A DNA stretch of 64,000 bases, taken from the NCBI GenBank assembly GCA_026413225.1, contig JAPMTP010000045.1:248001-312000 (forward strand), in the 5' to 3' direction. This DNA is from Otis tarda. Its lineage: Eukaryota > Chordata > Aves > Otidiformes > Otididae. Position 1 is the first letter of the stretch, and every line of letters starts with the position of its first letter. The position numbers and the translations under genes are program-made. Of this stretch, positions 33,346 to 44,226 are shown one piece after another. The notes beneath the pieces are model-generated. The model had not been told where the DNA came from and ran no database searches. It was given only the letters and a program-made list of their open reading frames with translations.

Positions 33346-34132
33346 TTATTGGCTCTTTTCACCTAAAATTAGATCTCCTTGAGGTACACATCGGACTTCC
33401 CCATCCTCCTGCATTACCCACCAAGTACACCCAGGTCCTTGAGCAAAAGCAATCCCATGCACGGGTTTGCCTTTGCCCAGGGGAGAAATGACCCAGACTG
33501 TCTTCCCCAGTATATTCCTCACATGCACCACAGGGACTTTATCCCCTTCAACAGTACGCAGCCGTTCAGATTGGGCAGGGCCAGCTCGATTGGTGGACCA
33601 CCCGAGTGTTGACTAGCCAAGCGGCTTTTGCTAAATGTTTGTCCCAGTTTTTGAAGGTTCCACCACCCATTGCTTTCAGTGTCGTTTTCAGCAGCCCATT
33701 GTACCTTTCAATTCTTCCACAGGCTGGTGCGTGATAGGGGATGTGGTATACCCACTCGACGCCGTGCTCTTTGGCCCAGGTGTCTGTGAGGTTGTTTCGG
33801 AAGCGGGTACCATTGTCTGATTCAATTCTTTCTGGAGTGCCATGTCGCCATAAGACTTGTTTCTCAAGGCCCAGGATGGTGTTCCGGGCAGCGGCATGGG
33901 GCACAGGATATGTTCCCAGCCATCCGGTGGTTGCTTCTACCATTGTAAGCACATAGCGCTTGCCTTGGCGGGTTTGTGGGAATGGGATGTAATCAACTGG
34001 CCAGGCCTCTCCATATTTACACTGCAGCCATTGTCCTCCATAGCACAGAGGCTTTAACCGCTTGGCTTGCTTGATTGCAGTACACATTTCCCATTCGTGG
34101 ATAACCTGTTGTAAGGGTCGGTCAGAAAATCA
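33346..34132 (-). pseudogene. ERV-L-like integrase, frameshifted
   Basis: Minus-strand DDE integrase core: a VDYI-type segment, TMVEATTGWL, then ESDNGTRF (second Asp) and GRIERYNGLLKTTL (catalytic Glu). The C-terminal domain (GKTVWVISPLGKGK to VPQGDLILGE) continues in another frame after a break at about 33590-33600. The zinc-binding N-terminus is only partly present. Non-functional. Confidence 0.8.
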
Positions 34133-34242
34133 GTATTGTCTCAGCCTTGTCATCGAGGACTTCCAGGTGGACTGTGGACTTGATCTGGCCTAAAAGTTAG
34201 GCTCACAACTGGACATGAGTTGCTGCCAGCAGCCTGCCTGAG

Positions 34243-34922
34243 ATGCAGTTGTTTTTTTCCAGGGAACAGAACGGAACTGTTATGGACAAGGCCGACTCTG
34301 GCCTAACAACAAAATGTACAACACCCTTGAGATGGCGGACAGAGTGGCGCGGAGGTGCCACGGCTCAGCCCTGTTGTCAAAAACTGCCAGAGAGAACCGT
34401 GCAGCTGCTATCGAGGAGGATGGAAAATATTGAAAACAAAACTATTGATGCTCTACAAGGGCTGCAAACTGAAGTATCCAGCTTGTCAAAAGTAGTTTTA
34501 CAGAATCGGATGGCCCTGGACCTATTTTTGGCCTCGCAAGGGGGGTTGGCACAGTCATTAACACAAGCTGTTGTATGTATCTAGATCAGAGTGCTAGGAT
34601 CTCCACAGATCTAAAAGAGATTCGGGAGCAGACTAAAAGCTTACGTGAGGTCACCAAGGATGATACTTCACGGGGCTTTGAAGATGTGTGGAACAAACTT
34701 ACTTCTCGGCTTCCCAGTCTCACACGGGTGAAACAATTATTTACGGCTGCTACGTTGCTTGGTTTGCTCATTTTCCTTACTTGCAGTCTAATTCAATGTG
34801 CTTCCTGGTGCTGTGAAAGGGCCACAGGGAGTTACGAAGAACGGAAATCACATAAACTTAAATATCGAGTAGAATCAGGCAAGGATTTTAAAAGGACCAT
34901 CAAAACCAATGGGATTCTCTAA
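34243..34922 (+). pseudogene. Broken retroviral envelope transmembrane subunit, copy B
   Basis: Counterpart of 323-1001 with the same immunosuppressive-like stretch, membrane span and glycine in place of the first CX6CC cysteine. Two frames (34243-34584 and 34575-34922) overlap by 10 bases. No surface subunit. Confidence 0.75.
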
Positions 34923-34966
34923 ATTTTGCAAAAGAATTTGCAATGATCTTTAAAAAGCGGGGGAGT

Positions 34967-35743
34967 TGAAGAGGAGAGCTAGAAGAATAAAGGACTAATC
35001 AGAATAATAATAAAATTATTAAGCAATAAAACAAGTAGCTTTATAATAAAACAGTAGTTTTTGTATAGCCTAGCAGGAACCCTGCAGAACAATTTAATTC
35101 TTGTGCAAAAGTACAAACCACTAACCTCGAGAGAAAGAACAGCAGAGTCAGAAATTTACCATAACAAGGTACTTTCAGAATGCCCCAGCAGGTGCTGGGA
35201 TGAGTCCCATGGGAACATCCTGAGGGAGCACAGACACACGAGTGAAAACCAAGAGAAGGGGGCTTCAGGGGTTTAGAAGCAACTGCTGGGGTGGAACAAC
35301 CAAGGACACTGGGAACCAACACAGACAAGTCGCTAAGAAGCTGCCTTGGCAGCAAGAGGAAAGAAAAACAAAAGTCTGAGTTCACGCAGCGCACACGGTG
35401 ATGAAGAGGAGGAAACAACCACCGGCTGAAGTAAACGACCAGCAGAGGGACTGCGACTCCTGAGAACAGACACGGGAGGACGCAGAGACTGGGGAAGAAC
35501 CTGTCTCACCTGGGTGGAAACTTACGATAATGATTTCTCGAAAAACTAACGACTATGTCACCAAATCCTCGGGAATTCTACGAATCTGTGTGTCTGCGAT
35601 GCACAAATCTTGTACCTGTCGCTCATCACGGCGCAGGCGTTTGGAGGAGCGATCCCCCGCGTGCCCGGCGCTGTAATAAAGAATACCTGCTTAATAGTTA
35701 CCTGGACTACGAAGTTTCTTTTCTCAGAGCTTTTTCGGCTTCA
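34967..35743 (+). repeat. 3' LTR of the env-bearing ERV, copy B
   Basis: Matches 1046-1821 apart from a few substitutions and one extra base. Confidence 0.75.
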
Positions 35744-36561
35744 GCAGCGTGGCCCTGCCGCCCCGTCCCGTGCAAGCCTTCCCCCGGCTGCAGCGCGCTT
35801 CCTCGCTCTCGCTCCCCTCCTCTCCGATTTGCCGTGCGCATCCGTCCCTCTGCCTCTCCCCGGGAAGCTCCCAAAGGGGAACATCACCCCCGCAGGGACC
35901 AAAAGCCCTCCCGGGCCCTGCTGTACCCGGCACAGCCGCATCGGCGCGTCGAGGCGCAACCTGCGCGTCTCGCTGCCGCGTCCAGGGCCGGGGTGCCAGC
36001 CTCCGGGAAGAAGCGGGAGAACAGGGGGGCTCCTCGCCCTGGGGAGGGCACGCTGGCACCCCAACAGCCCCCAGCCTCGGGCTTCGGGCCTCGCCGCGCC
36101 CAGCTCGGCCCTGCAGGGACTTTCCCGGCCGGAGCGAGGGGCTGCAGCAGACCGCGGCCGTGCCTTCGCCGGCGGGAGCTGCCCGCACAAAGCGCCCGAC
36201 GGGCTCTGCGGGGACGCTCCGGGTCACCCCGCTCGCCCCCGGCTACTCACGCGCATCCCGGCGTGACCGTGGCCGAAGCCACCCCGCTTTCGCTCTCCCG
36301 CCCAGAAATTTCCAGGGCTCGATGCTTGCCCGGGGCCGGGCTGCCGGAGTCACGCTCCGCCGTGCGCGGCGGCGCGCAGCGCGGTCGGGTGCCTGGGACA
36401 CGCCGCAGCCCCGGGGGGCTGCACCGCGGGCGGAAAAATGGGGGCCCCGTCGGCGCAGCGGCAACGCGGGGGTCCCTTGCCATCTCCACCGGCCCCAGCG
36501 CAAGGGGCCAGGGTCCCCCGTCCCCCGAGATGGGCGGGGGTCCGTTCTGCGGGGGTGCAGA
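35744..36561. other. GC-rich, CpG-rich block, copy B
   Basis: Counterpart of 1822-2650, with single-base differences in C- and G-runs. No gene recognised. Confidence 0.5.
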
Positions 36562-36710
36562 GGGGACCCTGCTGTAAGGGGCTGGGGGACGGCATCCCCT
36601 GCAAGGTGCCGGGGAGGGGGAAAATCCCGGGGATCCCTCCCGCAAGGAGCGCGGGTGGGGGGTGTCCCAGCCATCCCTCTGCAAAAGGCTGGGGTGGTGG
36701 GGAAGCCTCC
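36562..36710. repeat. Minisatellite remnant, copy B
   Basis: Only the first 150 bp or so of the left minisatellite survive; the rest and the LTR start are deleted at 36710/36711. Confidence 0.85.
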
Positions 36711-37306
36711 GGAATATCAATATGGGGTGATTCTTGCTAACTCTAGAACTCTAGTCACATGGGTTAAATTTTATATGAAATATCCTTAGAGGGAATGGGG
36801 AGTCTTAGAACTGTTACACCACCTCGTTTATTGGAAGTTAGCCTAACGTGTCTGGGGTAGTTAGGAGAGTGGCAGAACCAGGCACCAACTGTGCAGCTTG
36901 GGCCTTGAGCCATCACTTTCAAGCCAGAAGATTCAAGGGCAGGGCGACCTTGTTCTCAAGACTATCTAAGGAAGATTTAAGGGGGAGTTCGACCAGCGAA
37001 TTCGAGGAGGGGGCGCTCTGACGACCCCCAAGACCACCAGAAGACCCTCGACTCAAAAGACTGAGCATGCGCAAGTGGGTGGGGAAATATTATAATGATT
37101 TATCAGAAATTTAATGTTTATGTATAACATTTCTCGTAAATCTAGTGAATATGTGTATCGAATGTGTATTTAACTGCGCTGTTGGATCAGACAGGTGCGC
37201 ACGCTGGGTGGAGCGATCCCCTGTGTGCCCAGCGCTGCAACAAAGAAGTGCCTGCTTCTGAACTTCACATTGCTGTTAAGGAGTTTTATTCCGGATTTCG
37301 GTAACA
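36711..37306 (+). repeat. 5' LTR of the class-I ERV, copy B (5' end deleted)
   Basis: Missing the TGTTAC terminus and the first 160 bp; the remainder matches 3537-4132. Confidence 0.85.
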
Positions 37307-38557
37307 GTTTTGGCGACCCAGGTGGGACCTTGCGAGTGAGACTGGATGAGATCGAGTGTCGATGGAACTCTGGCCGGCACCGAGGCATTCTCGGGGAGAC
37401 CCATCGCTTTCGACTCACAAAGCTCCTCGCAACGTTCCCTGGAGAAAAGGGTAAGGCTCTTCTTCTTTGAAATCTGTCTGCTCTGGATAGCCTGCCCGTA
37501 AGGCGCGGCGAAAGCTTCGCAGGGTTGGGGCTCAGGGGGTACCTGTTTGGTTTGGGAGCCTAGGCCTCTGCCTGCAAGTCATAAGCGAAAGCTATTGCTG
37601 GGTTGGACATCTGTGTATTTGGGACCATTGTCATTTGCATTTGTTTGGTTTGTGTATTTGGACAACTGTCATTTGCATTTATCTGGTATTTGGCATTTGG
37701 TCTAAGCTGTTTAAGAGTAAGAGTACGGGAAGTATTGGTAAGATTTGTACATAGCTTGGAAAGGGGCCCCAGGGTGTTTTAGAAGTGATTTCCAAGCTGG
37801 TAATTGTTGCTTCAACGCATTTGGGGTTTTAAACTTTTCTTGGTGACGGGATTGACTTTGTCTGTAGAACAGTGTTATTGTCTTTTTGGTACCAAAAACT
37901 CTTTTGTAAAGTATGGGAAAACACGTACCTTCTATGTCTACCTCAATGGGAGGGGAAATATGAATGAAGTCTCCACTGGGATGTGTTCTTAAACATTGGG
38001 AGGATATAAGGGGAGACCCAATGACTAGGAAAAAAAAATTGATACAATATTTTACAGTTGATGTTATCTTGTAGAAGGGAAGGAAAGTGAGATGTGGTCC
38101 CCTATGTTGATTTGTTCTTTACTTTGAGAAATCAAGGATCTGATGGTTTTGGAATTAAAAAAAAAAAAAAAGGAAAAAGGTTGAAAAGATCTTGTTTGGC
38201 TTGTAGTGTAGAAAGTGGTGTTTAAAATGTGGAACTGAAGAGGAAGACAGAATTCATGTGTTAAATTTCTGTGTTATCTTTATGTGTTGTCTGTAAGTGT
38301 TGATGCAGGTTTAACAAATGAAACAGTAGAAAAAGGGGGCAGAACACCGAAGCCCTGGTGGGAGCTGTAGAGTGGGACAGTTGAATGATGAGGGGTTCAG
38401 TCCTGTCGCAGGGAGAACTGGAAGCCGACAAGACCAGACAGAACAAGGAGCGGCTCAAGCCCTGCCCCCCACTTGGACAAGCAGTAGGGGAACAAACCGG
38501 GGATGAGGTCGGGGTGTGGTAGAGGAATGGATAAAATAACCGCAATAGGAGTGAGAT

Positions 38558-38957
38558 TGGGAAAATCAGTGTGCAAAGCGTGAAGAATGGTGGCATTGGA
38601 AAAATGAATGTCCTTATTCTGAAAAAGAAACAAAAACCTGGCAGCAGAGCAGATGCCTTTGTCAGAGGTGCAAAGAGAACTGGGGGAGAATTCCCCAGCA
38701 GAACCCCTGGTTACAATCCAGCTGGGGACCCAAACCATGGGATTTTTTTGGTTGATACTGGAGCTATCTATTCAGTTTTAAGTACTTGTAGAAGAAAATT
38801 GAGTAAAAAGCATGTAGACCAAATTGGTGCCACAGGGAAAGCTGAAAAGAAATTTTTCTTTCAATCCTTAACTTTAAGGTGGGTAAACAATGGGGAATTG
38901 GCCAATTTTTCTATATACCAGAGTGTCCTGTTGCCTTATTGGGGAGAGATTTATTGA
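38558..38957 (+). pseudogene. gag zinc knuckle and protease relic, copy B
   Basis: Same Cys-to-Arg zinc knuckle as copy A, so the change predates the duplication. The VDTGA protease motif is present. Confidence 0.7.
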
Positions 38958-39287
38958 GCAAATTGAAAGCACAAATTAGTTTTTAAAACTGTGAAATTCA
39001 ATTGAATATACCCTAATCAAAAGCCAGAGAGGCAAGAATTTTTATGTTACAGACAACTTCAGAGCCATGTGAAATCCCTCAAGAAGTGGGCAATGCAGTA
39101 ACTCCTTTGGTGTGGGCTGGCGAAGTTCCCGGACATTCAAAAGCAGCAGAACCGGTAAAGATTTTTCTAAAGGAAAGTACCAAACGGCTAAGACAAAAGC
39201 AGTACCCTTTAAAATTAGAAGCTGGAAGAGGCCTTGAGAAAATAATTGAATTTTTTTTTAAATATTGACTGTTAGTCAAATGTGAAT

Positions 39288-40131
39288 CAGTATTCAATAC
39301 TCCCATTTTACCTGTGAAAAAGCCAGAAAGTGGAGAATATAGGTTAGTACAAGATTTTAATAGCAATAAATTTAATAGTTCAAGATATTCACCCCTTAGT
39401 GGCAAACCCGTATACCTTGTTGAGAGCTTTAAAAGAAAATCACAAGTGGTTCACAGTATTGGACTTATAGAATGCCTTTTTCTGTATTTCCCGTGACAAA
39501 AACAGTCAGGCATATTTTGCCTTTGAACTGGAAAATCCCACAACTGGGCAGAAGACTCAGCTCACCTGGGTAGTGCTACCTCAAGGATTTAAAAATAGCC
39601 CAACGATCTTTGGAAATCAATTGGCTAAGGAATTAGAAACACGCAAAATAATTTATCCTGAAAGACTGGTGTTGCAATACGTAGATGACATTTTAATAGC
39701 CACAGAGAAGAATATTTCAACTTGACTACTAACCTGCTAAATTTCTTGGGCCAAAGTGCTAACAGATTTTCCAAGAAGCAAGCACAGATTGGAAAAGAGA
39801 CTGTCATGTATTTGGGATTTGAAATCACACAGGGACAAAGACGACTTGGAAATGAGAGAAAAGAGGCAATTTGCTAAATGCCGGAGCCAAAAGGAGCTGC
39901 AAACATTTCTGGGAATGGCTGGCTGGTGTCACCTGTGGATTAAAGGAATCAAAGGAGGGACCCCTTGTGTGGGGACCTAAAGTTCGAAAGGCATTCCAGA
40001 ATGTGAAGGCAGCTCTGATGTCCACTCCTGCTCTAGGGTTGCCTGATTTAACCAAACCCTTTGAACTGTTTGTTCATGAAAGACAACACTCGGCTCTCAG
40101 CAAAATCCTTTCTCAGAAAAATGGAGCATGA
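39288..40131 (+). pseudogene. Reverse transcriptase relic, copy B
   Basis: Same LPQGF and YVDD blocks, frameshifts and stops as 6130-6974. Confidence 0.8.
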
Positions 40132-40344
40132 AGAAGACCGGTTGGTTATTTCTCCACACAATTGGACAATGTTAGCCAAGGATGACCAGGTTGTCTATGA
40201 GCTGTAGCAGCAACTGTCCTTCTGATTTAAGAAGCTCGTAAGCTGACAACGGGACAGCCAAGAACAGTTTATGTACCGCATATGGTACTTTCTGTTCCGG
40301 AACAGAGAGGAGGACACTGGTTATCCCCAAGCAGGATGCTCAAA

Positions 40345-41266
40345 CATCATAGAATCATAGAATCATAGAATGGTTAGAGTTGGAAGGGACCTTCAAAGGT
40401 CATCTAGTCCAACCCCCTGCAAGAGCAGGGACATCCCTGACTAGATCAGGTTGCTCAGAGCCTCATCCAGCCTGGCCTTGAACATTTCCAGGGATGGGGC
40501 ATCCACCACCTCTCTGGGCAACCTGTTCCAGTGCTCTACAACTCTCATTGTAAAAAATTTTTTTCTAATATCTAATCTAAACCTACCTCCTTCTAATTTA
40601 AACCCATTACCCCTTGTCCTATCACAACAGGCCCTACTGAACAGCTTCTCCCCATCTTTCCTGTAGGCCCCCTTGAGGTATTGGAAGACCGCTATCAGGT
40701 CTCCCCGGAGCCTCCTCTTCTCCAGGCTGAACAGCCCCAACTCTCTCAGCCTGTCCTCATAGGAGAGGTGCTCCAGCCCTCTGATCATCTTGGTGGCCCT
40801 TCTCTGGACCCTTTCCAACTGGTCCATGTCCTTCTTGTGTTGGGGACTCCAGAACTGGACGCAGTACTCCAGGTGGGGTCTCACCAGGGCAGAGTAGAGG
40901 GGCAGAATCACCTCCCTCGACCTGCTGGCCACGCTCCTCTTGATGCAGCCCAGGATGCGGTTGGCCTTCTGGGCTGCAAGGGCGCATTGCCCGCTCATGT
41001 TGAGCCTCTCGTCTACCAGCACTCCCAAGTCTTTCTCCTCAGGGCTGCTCTCAATCCATTCTCCGCCCAGCCTGTATTTGTGCCTGGGATTGCCACGACC
41101 CAGGTGCAGGACCTTGCACTTGGCCTGGTTGAACTTCATGAGGTTGGCACGGGCCCACCTCTCCAGCCTGTCAAGGTCCCTCTGGATGGCATCCCTCCCT
41201 TCCAGCGAGTCGACGGCACCACACAGCTTGGTGTCATCGGCGAACTTGCTGAGGGTGCACTCTATC
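40345..41266 (-). mobile_element. 5'-truncated CR1 LINE, copy B
   Basis: Counterpart of 7188-8109, with the 281-residue open frame unchanged. It forms an inverted repeat with 46179-47097. Confidence 0.93.
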
Positions 41267-42124
41267 AAATTGTCCTGTTGGAACAAGATGATGTCAAATT
41301 GAAAACAACTACAACAATAAATCCTGCCATCTTTTTAAGTTCAACAGAACAGGAAGTTCTAAGTCACGACTGTCTACAGACCATCAAACAAGTTTATTCC
41401 AGCAGAAGTAACAGAAGAGTGAACATATTCCTGACCCAGAATTCGAGATACGTACTGATGGAAGCAGCTTCGTGAGAAACGGAACAAGATTGGCTGGATA
41501 TGCAATAACAACAACAAACTCTGTTAAAAGAAATAATATCATGGTTTGGAATCCCCAAAAGAATGTCATCAAATAGAGGTCCTCATTTTGTAGCTGAAAT
41601 TATTCAAATATTGAGCAACATTCTGGGAATTAAATTGAATTTACACACTCTTTGAAGGCCACAATCTACTAGGTAAGTAAAATTTGTCAGAAAATATCTT
41701 TAAAATGGCCTCATGCTCTTCCTTAAGCACTTCTGAGAATCAAGATTCAATCCAGATCTAAGACTAAAATTAGTCCATATGTTAATGTATGGAAAATCTT
41801 ATCAGACTCCAGCCCTTGTTCAAAATGGGACTGTTCCTGGGGATAATGAAATGGAATTGTATTTGATACCCCTTGGAAGAACTCTGAATGCTTTAAAAGG
41901 ATATGGAACTGCCACAGAGCCTCTTTCTTTAGATTCCCCAGTTCACCATTTTCAACCAGATCATGTGTACCTGAAAATCTGGGAATCAGAATCTCTTCAA
42001 TAAAAATGGAAAGAACCATATCAGGTGCTTCTAGCAACATATACAGCCCCTAAATTTGAAAATATTGATCCTTGGATTCATTATTTGAGAGTCAAGAAGC
42101 ACTGCCTCCAAAACAGAAACAATG
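41267..42124 (+). pseudogene. RNase H and integrase relic, copy B
   Basis: Counterpart of 8110-8965, interrupted on the right by the full-length CR1. Confidence 0.75.
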
Positions 42125-42733
42125 CTCAGTCGCCGAGGCAACAGCTTCGGAGTCGGCACGATTCGCAGCGGCGCGGCACAGTGCAGTGCAACCAGGGGAT
42201 TCCCGAAGCAGGGGAGCTCAGGGGGGAGCGGAGCGAGGCGCCAGGAGCCCGCAGCTCGCGCGAGAGCGGCTGACGAGACGTGGGCGGAGCCAGGGGGCAC
42301 CGGCGGGAGATTTAAACGCGGTGCAACCGGATCCAGTGCTCAGTCGCCGAGGCAACAGCTTCGGAGTCGGCACGATTCGCAGCGGCGCGGCACAGTGCAG
42401 TGCAACCAGGGGATTCCCGAAGCAGGGGAGCTCAGGGGGGAGCGGAGCGAGGCGCCAGGAGCCCGCAGCTCGCGCGAGAGCGGCTGACGAGACGTGGGCG
42501 GAGCCAGGGGGCACCGGCGGGAGATTTAAACGCGGTGCAACCGGATCCAGTGCTCAGTCGCCGAGGCAACAGCTTCGGAGTCGGCACGATTCGCAGCGGC
42601 GCGGCACAGTGCAGTGCAACCAGGGGATTCCCGAAGCAGGGGAGCTCAGGGGGAGCGGAGCGAGGCGCCAGGAGCCCGCAGCTCGCGCGAGAGCGGCTGA
42701 CGAGACGTGGGCGGAGCCAGGGGGCACCGGCGG
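42125..42733 (+). repeat. CR1 5' tandem monomers (214 bp x 2.85)
   Basis: Units start at 42125, 42339 and 42553 with CTCAGTCGCCGAGGCAAC. The first two are 214 bp; the third stops after 181 bp where the unique 5' UTR begins. Each full unit ends with GAGATTTAAACGCGG, whose TTTAAA could act as a TATA-like box. Units are virtually identical (one G fewer in unit 3). Confidence 0.9.
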
Positions 42734-42965
42734 TCCGCCCCTCTCCCCGAATAAAGCAGGCCCTAGGGAGCGCCAGCGACCCGGAGCGCGGCGAACAGGA
42801 CGGGCAAACAGGGCGTGGCACGTCAGGAAGGGCGTGGCACGGCAGTTTGCGCGGCAGTTCACAAGCAGGAAGGGCGCGGCAGCGAGGGCGCCGCCCCCGG
42901 GGCGCTTGGTGATTCACGGCTCTCACTTGGTGATTCACTTGGTGATTCACGGCTCTCAGGGCGAC
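42734..42965 (+). other. CR1 5' untranslated region
   Basis: GC-rich leader with three short direct repeats of TTGGTGATTCAC near 42905-42950, ending at the ORF1 ATG at 42966. Confidence 0.6.
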
Positions 42966-44060
42966 ATGGTCAACACCCGCCTGAGAACAAAGGCTGCGCT
43001 CCGGCCGGAAGGTCTGCACCGGCACCCCTGCGGCGGTCGACGCCTCCGTGCAGACGGAGCAGCCGAGGGGAGGCTGCGGTGCAGACCTCGGGCTGCAGGC
43101 AGTGCCTGGACCCTGCTCCCGGGCAGGCGGCAGCCCTGACTGCAGAAGGTGTGCCCAGGTGGAACAGCTCCTGCGGCAGGTGGCTGAGCTGCAGGAGGCA
43201 GTCAGGAGGCTGCGGGACATCAGGGAGGCGGAGAGGGAGCTGGATGCCTGGTTCCAGGCACAGTCTGCACCGGAACAGCAGCACCCAGTCAAACCCACCC
43301 AATCAAACCCCCCCCACCTACACACAACATATGCAATCAGGCAGAAGATGCCAACCAATGGAAATCTGCAAGCACAAAACGCAGCAGGAGGAAGAAGAAG
43401 CTTCCCCAGAAACCTGAGGTGCCCCTGCAGAACCGCTTTGCTGCTCTGCAGACCGAAGAAGTAAGACCCAGCACCTCCGGGGGAGGCACTGGAGCCGTGC
43501 GAGGTAGCCCGACCGGCTCGCGTGATAACCAGTGCTTCCAAGAAAAAGAGGCGAGTGGTAGTAGTGGGTGACTCCCTCCTGAGGGGGACGGAGGCACCCA
43601 TCTGCCGACCTGACCCGCTCTCTCTCGGGAGGTGTGCTGTCTCCCGGGGGCTCGGGTCAGGGATGTTGCCAAGAGAATACCTGGCCTCATACGGCCTACA
43701 GACTATTATCCATTACTGGTGTTTCACGTGGGGGCCAGCGACACAGCTAGCAGCAGCCTAAGAAACATCAAAAGGGACTTCAGAGCCCTGGGCTCTACAG
43801 TCAAAGACTCTGGGGCTCAAGTGGTATTCTCCTCCATCCTCCCGGTTGAAGGGCAAGGGCCTGAAAGGGCCAGGCGTATCTGGCAAGTCAACTCGTGGCT
43901 CAGGGAGTGGTGTTACAGCCAGGGCTTTGGGTATCTTGACCATGGGGCGTGCTTTGAGAAGCCTGGGCTGCTAGGGCAGGATGGCGTACACCTAAATGAG
44001 AAGGGCAAGAGTGTGCTTGGACGTAGGCTTGCCAGACTTGTCCGGAGGGCTTTAAACTAG
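42966..44060 (+). pseudogene. CR1 ORF1 (coiled coil plus GDSL-like esterase), frameshifted
   Basis: Begins ATG at 42966 (MVNTRLRTKAAL). After a frame change before 43048 it continues with a Cys-containing segment (CRRCAQ) and a short coiled coil (VEQLLRQVAELQEAVRRLRD). An esterase block I GDSLLRG sits at about 43567, HVGASDTA at about 43720, and a D-VHL block (GQDGVHLNEKG) at about 43975; the end is at 44060. Frames differ among segments and a stop lies at 43462. ORF1p of CR1 binds RNA; an esterase domain of this kind is known from CR1/L3 elements. Confidence 0.8.
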
Positions 44061-44226
44061 TGTTGCTGGGGGAGGGGAGCACAGTTCAGCCCACGGCTAT
44101 CGGCATGGCGCCAGCACCAAGCGCCCAGAAGTCAGGGAAGGATCGCAGGTAGGTGCAAATAAACCTAATCTGCAATACAAAAGAACACCTGTCACTCCAG
44201 CCAGCAAGTCGGTTTTATCGAGGACC

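Larger units (their letters stand above)
32381..34137 (-). mobile_element. ERV-L-like provirus, 3' part, minus strand
   Basis: Reading the minus strand: integrase, about 510 bp without an env motif, a polypurine-like AAGGGGTGGATAA, then a 3' LTR. The lack of env between pol and LTR and the TGTCCTGGTTCTGGCTAGGA start of the LTR are typical of avian ERV-L-like elements. It interrupts the intron upstream of E23 in the partial FHAD1-like copy. Its 5' half is missing at about 34137, where plus-strand env sequence begins. Confidence 0.75.
34138..35743 (+). mobile_element. 3' part of the env-bearing ERV, copy B
   Basis: Same element as 218-1821. The TM relic is 34243-34922 and the LTR is 34967-35743 (TGAAG...CTTCA). 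The G-run in TM has one G more than in copy A, so the frame break differs, and the first ORF runs to 34584. Confidence 0.75.

Noticed and set aside
42072..43139. 355-codon ORF spanning the CR1 5' monomers
   Set aside because: The repeated amino-acid blocks come from the 214-bp tandem units; the reading frame starts in the ERV and crosses the insertion boundary. The real ORF1 start is the ATG at 42966.
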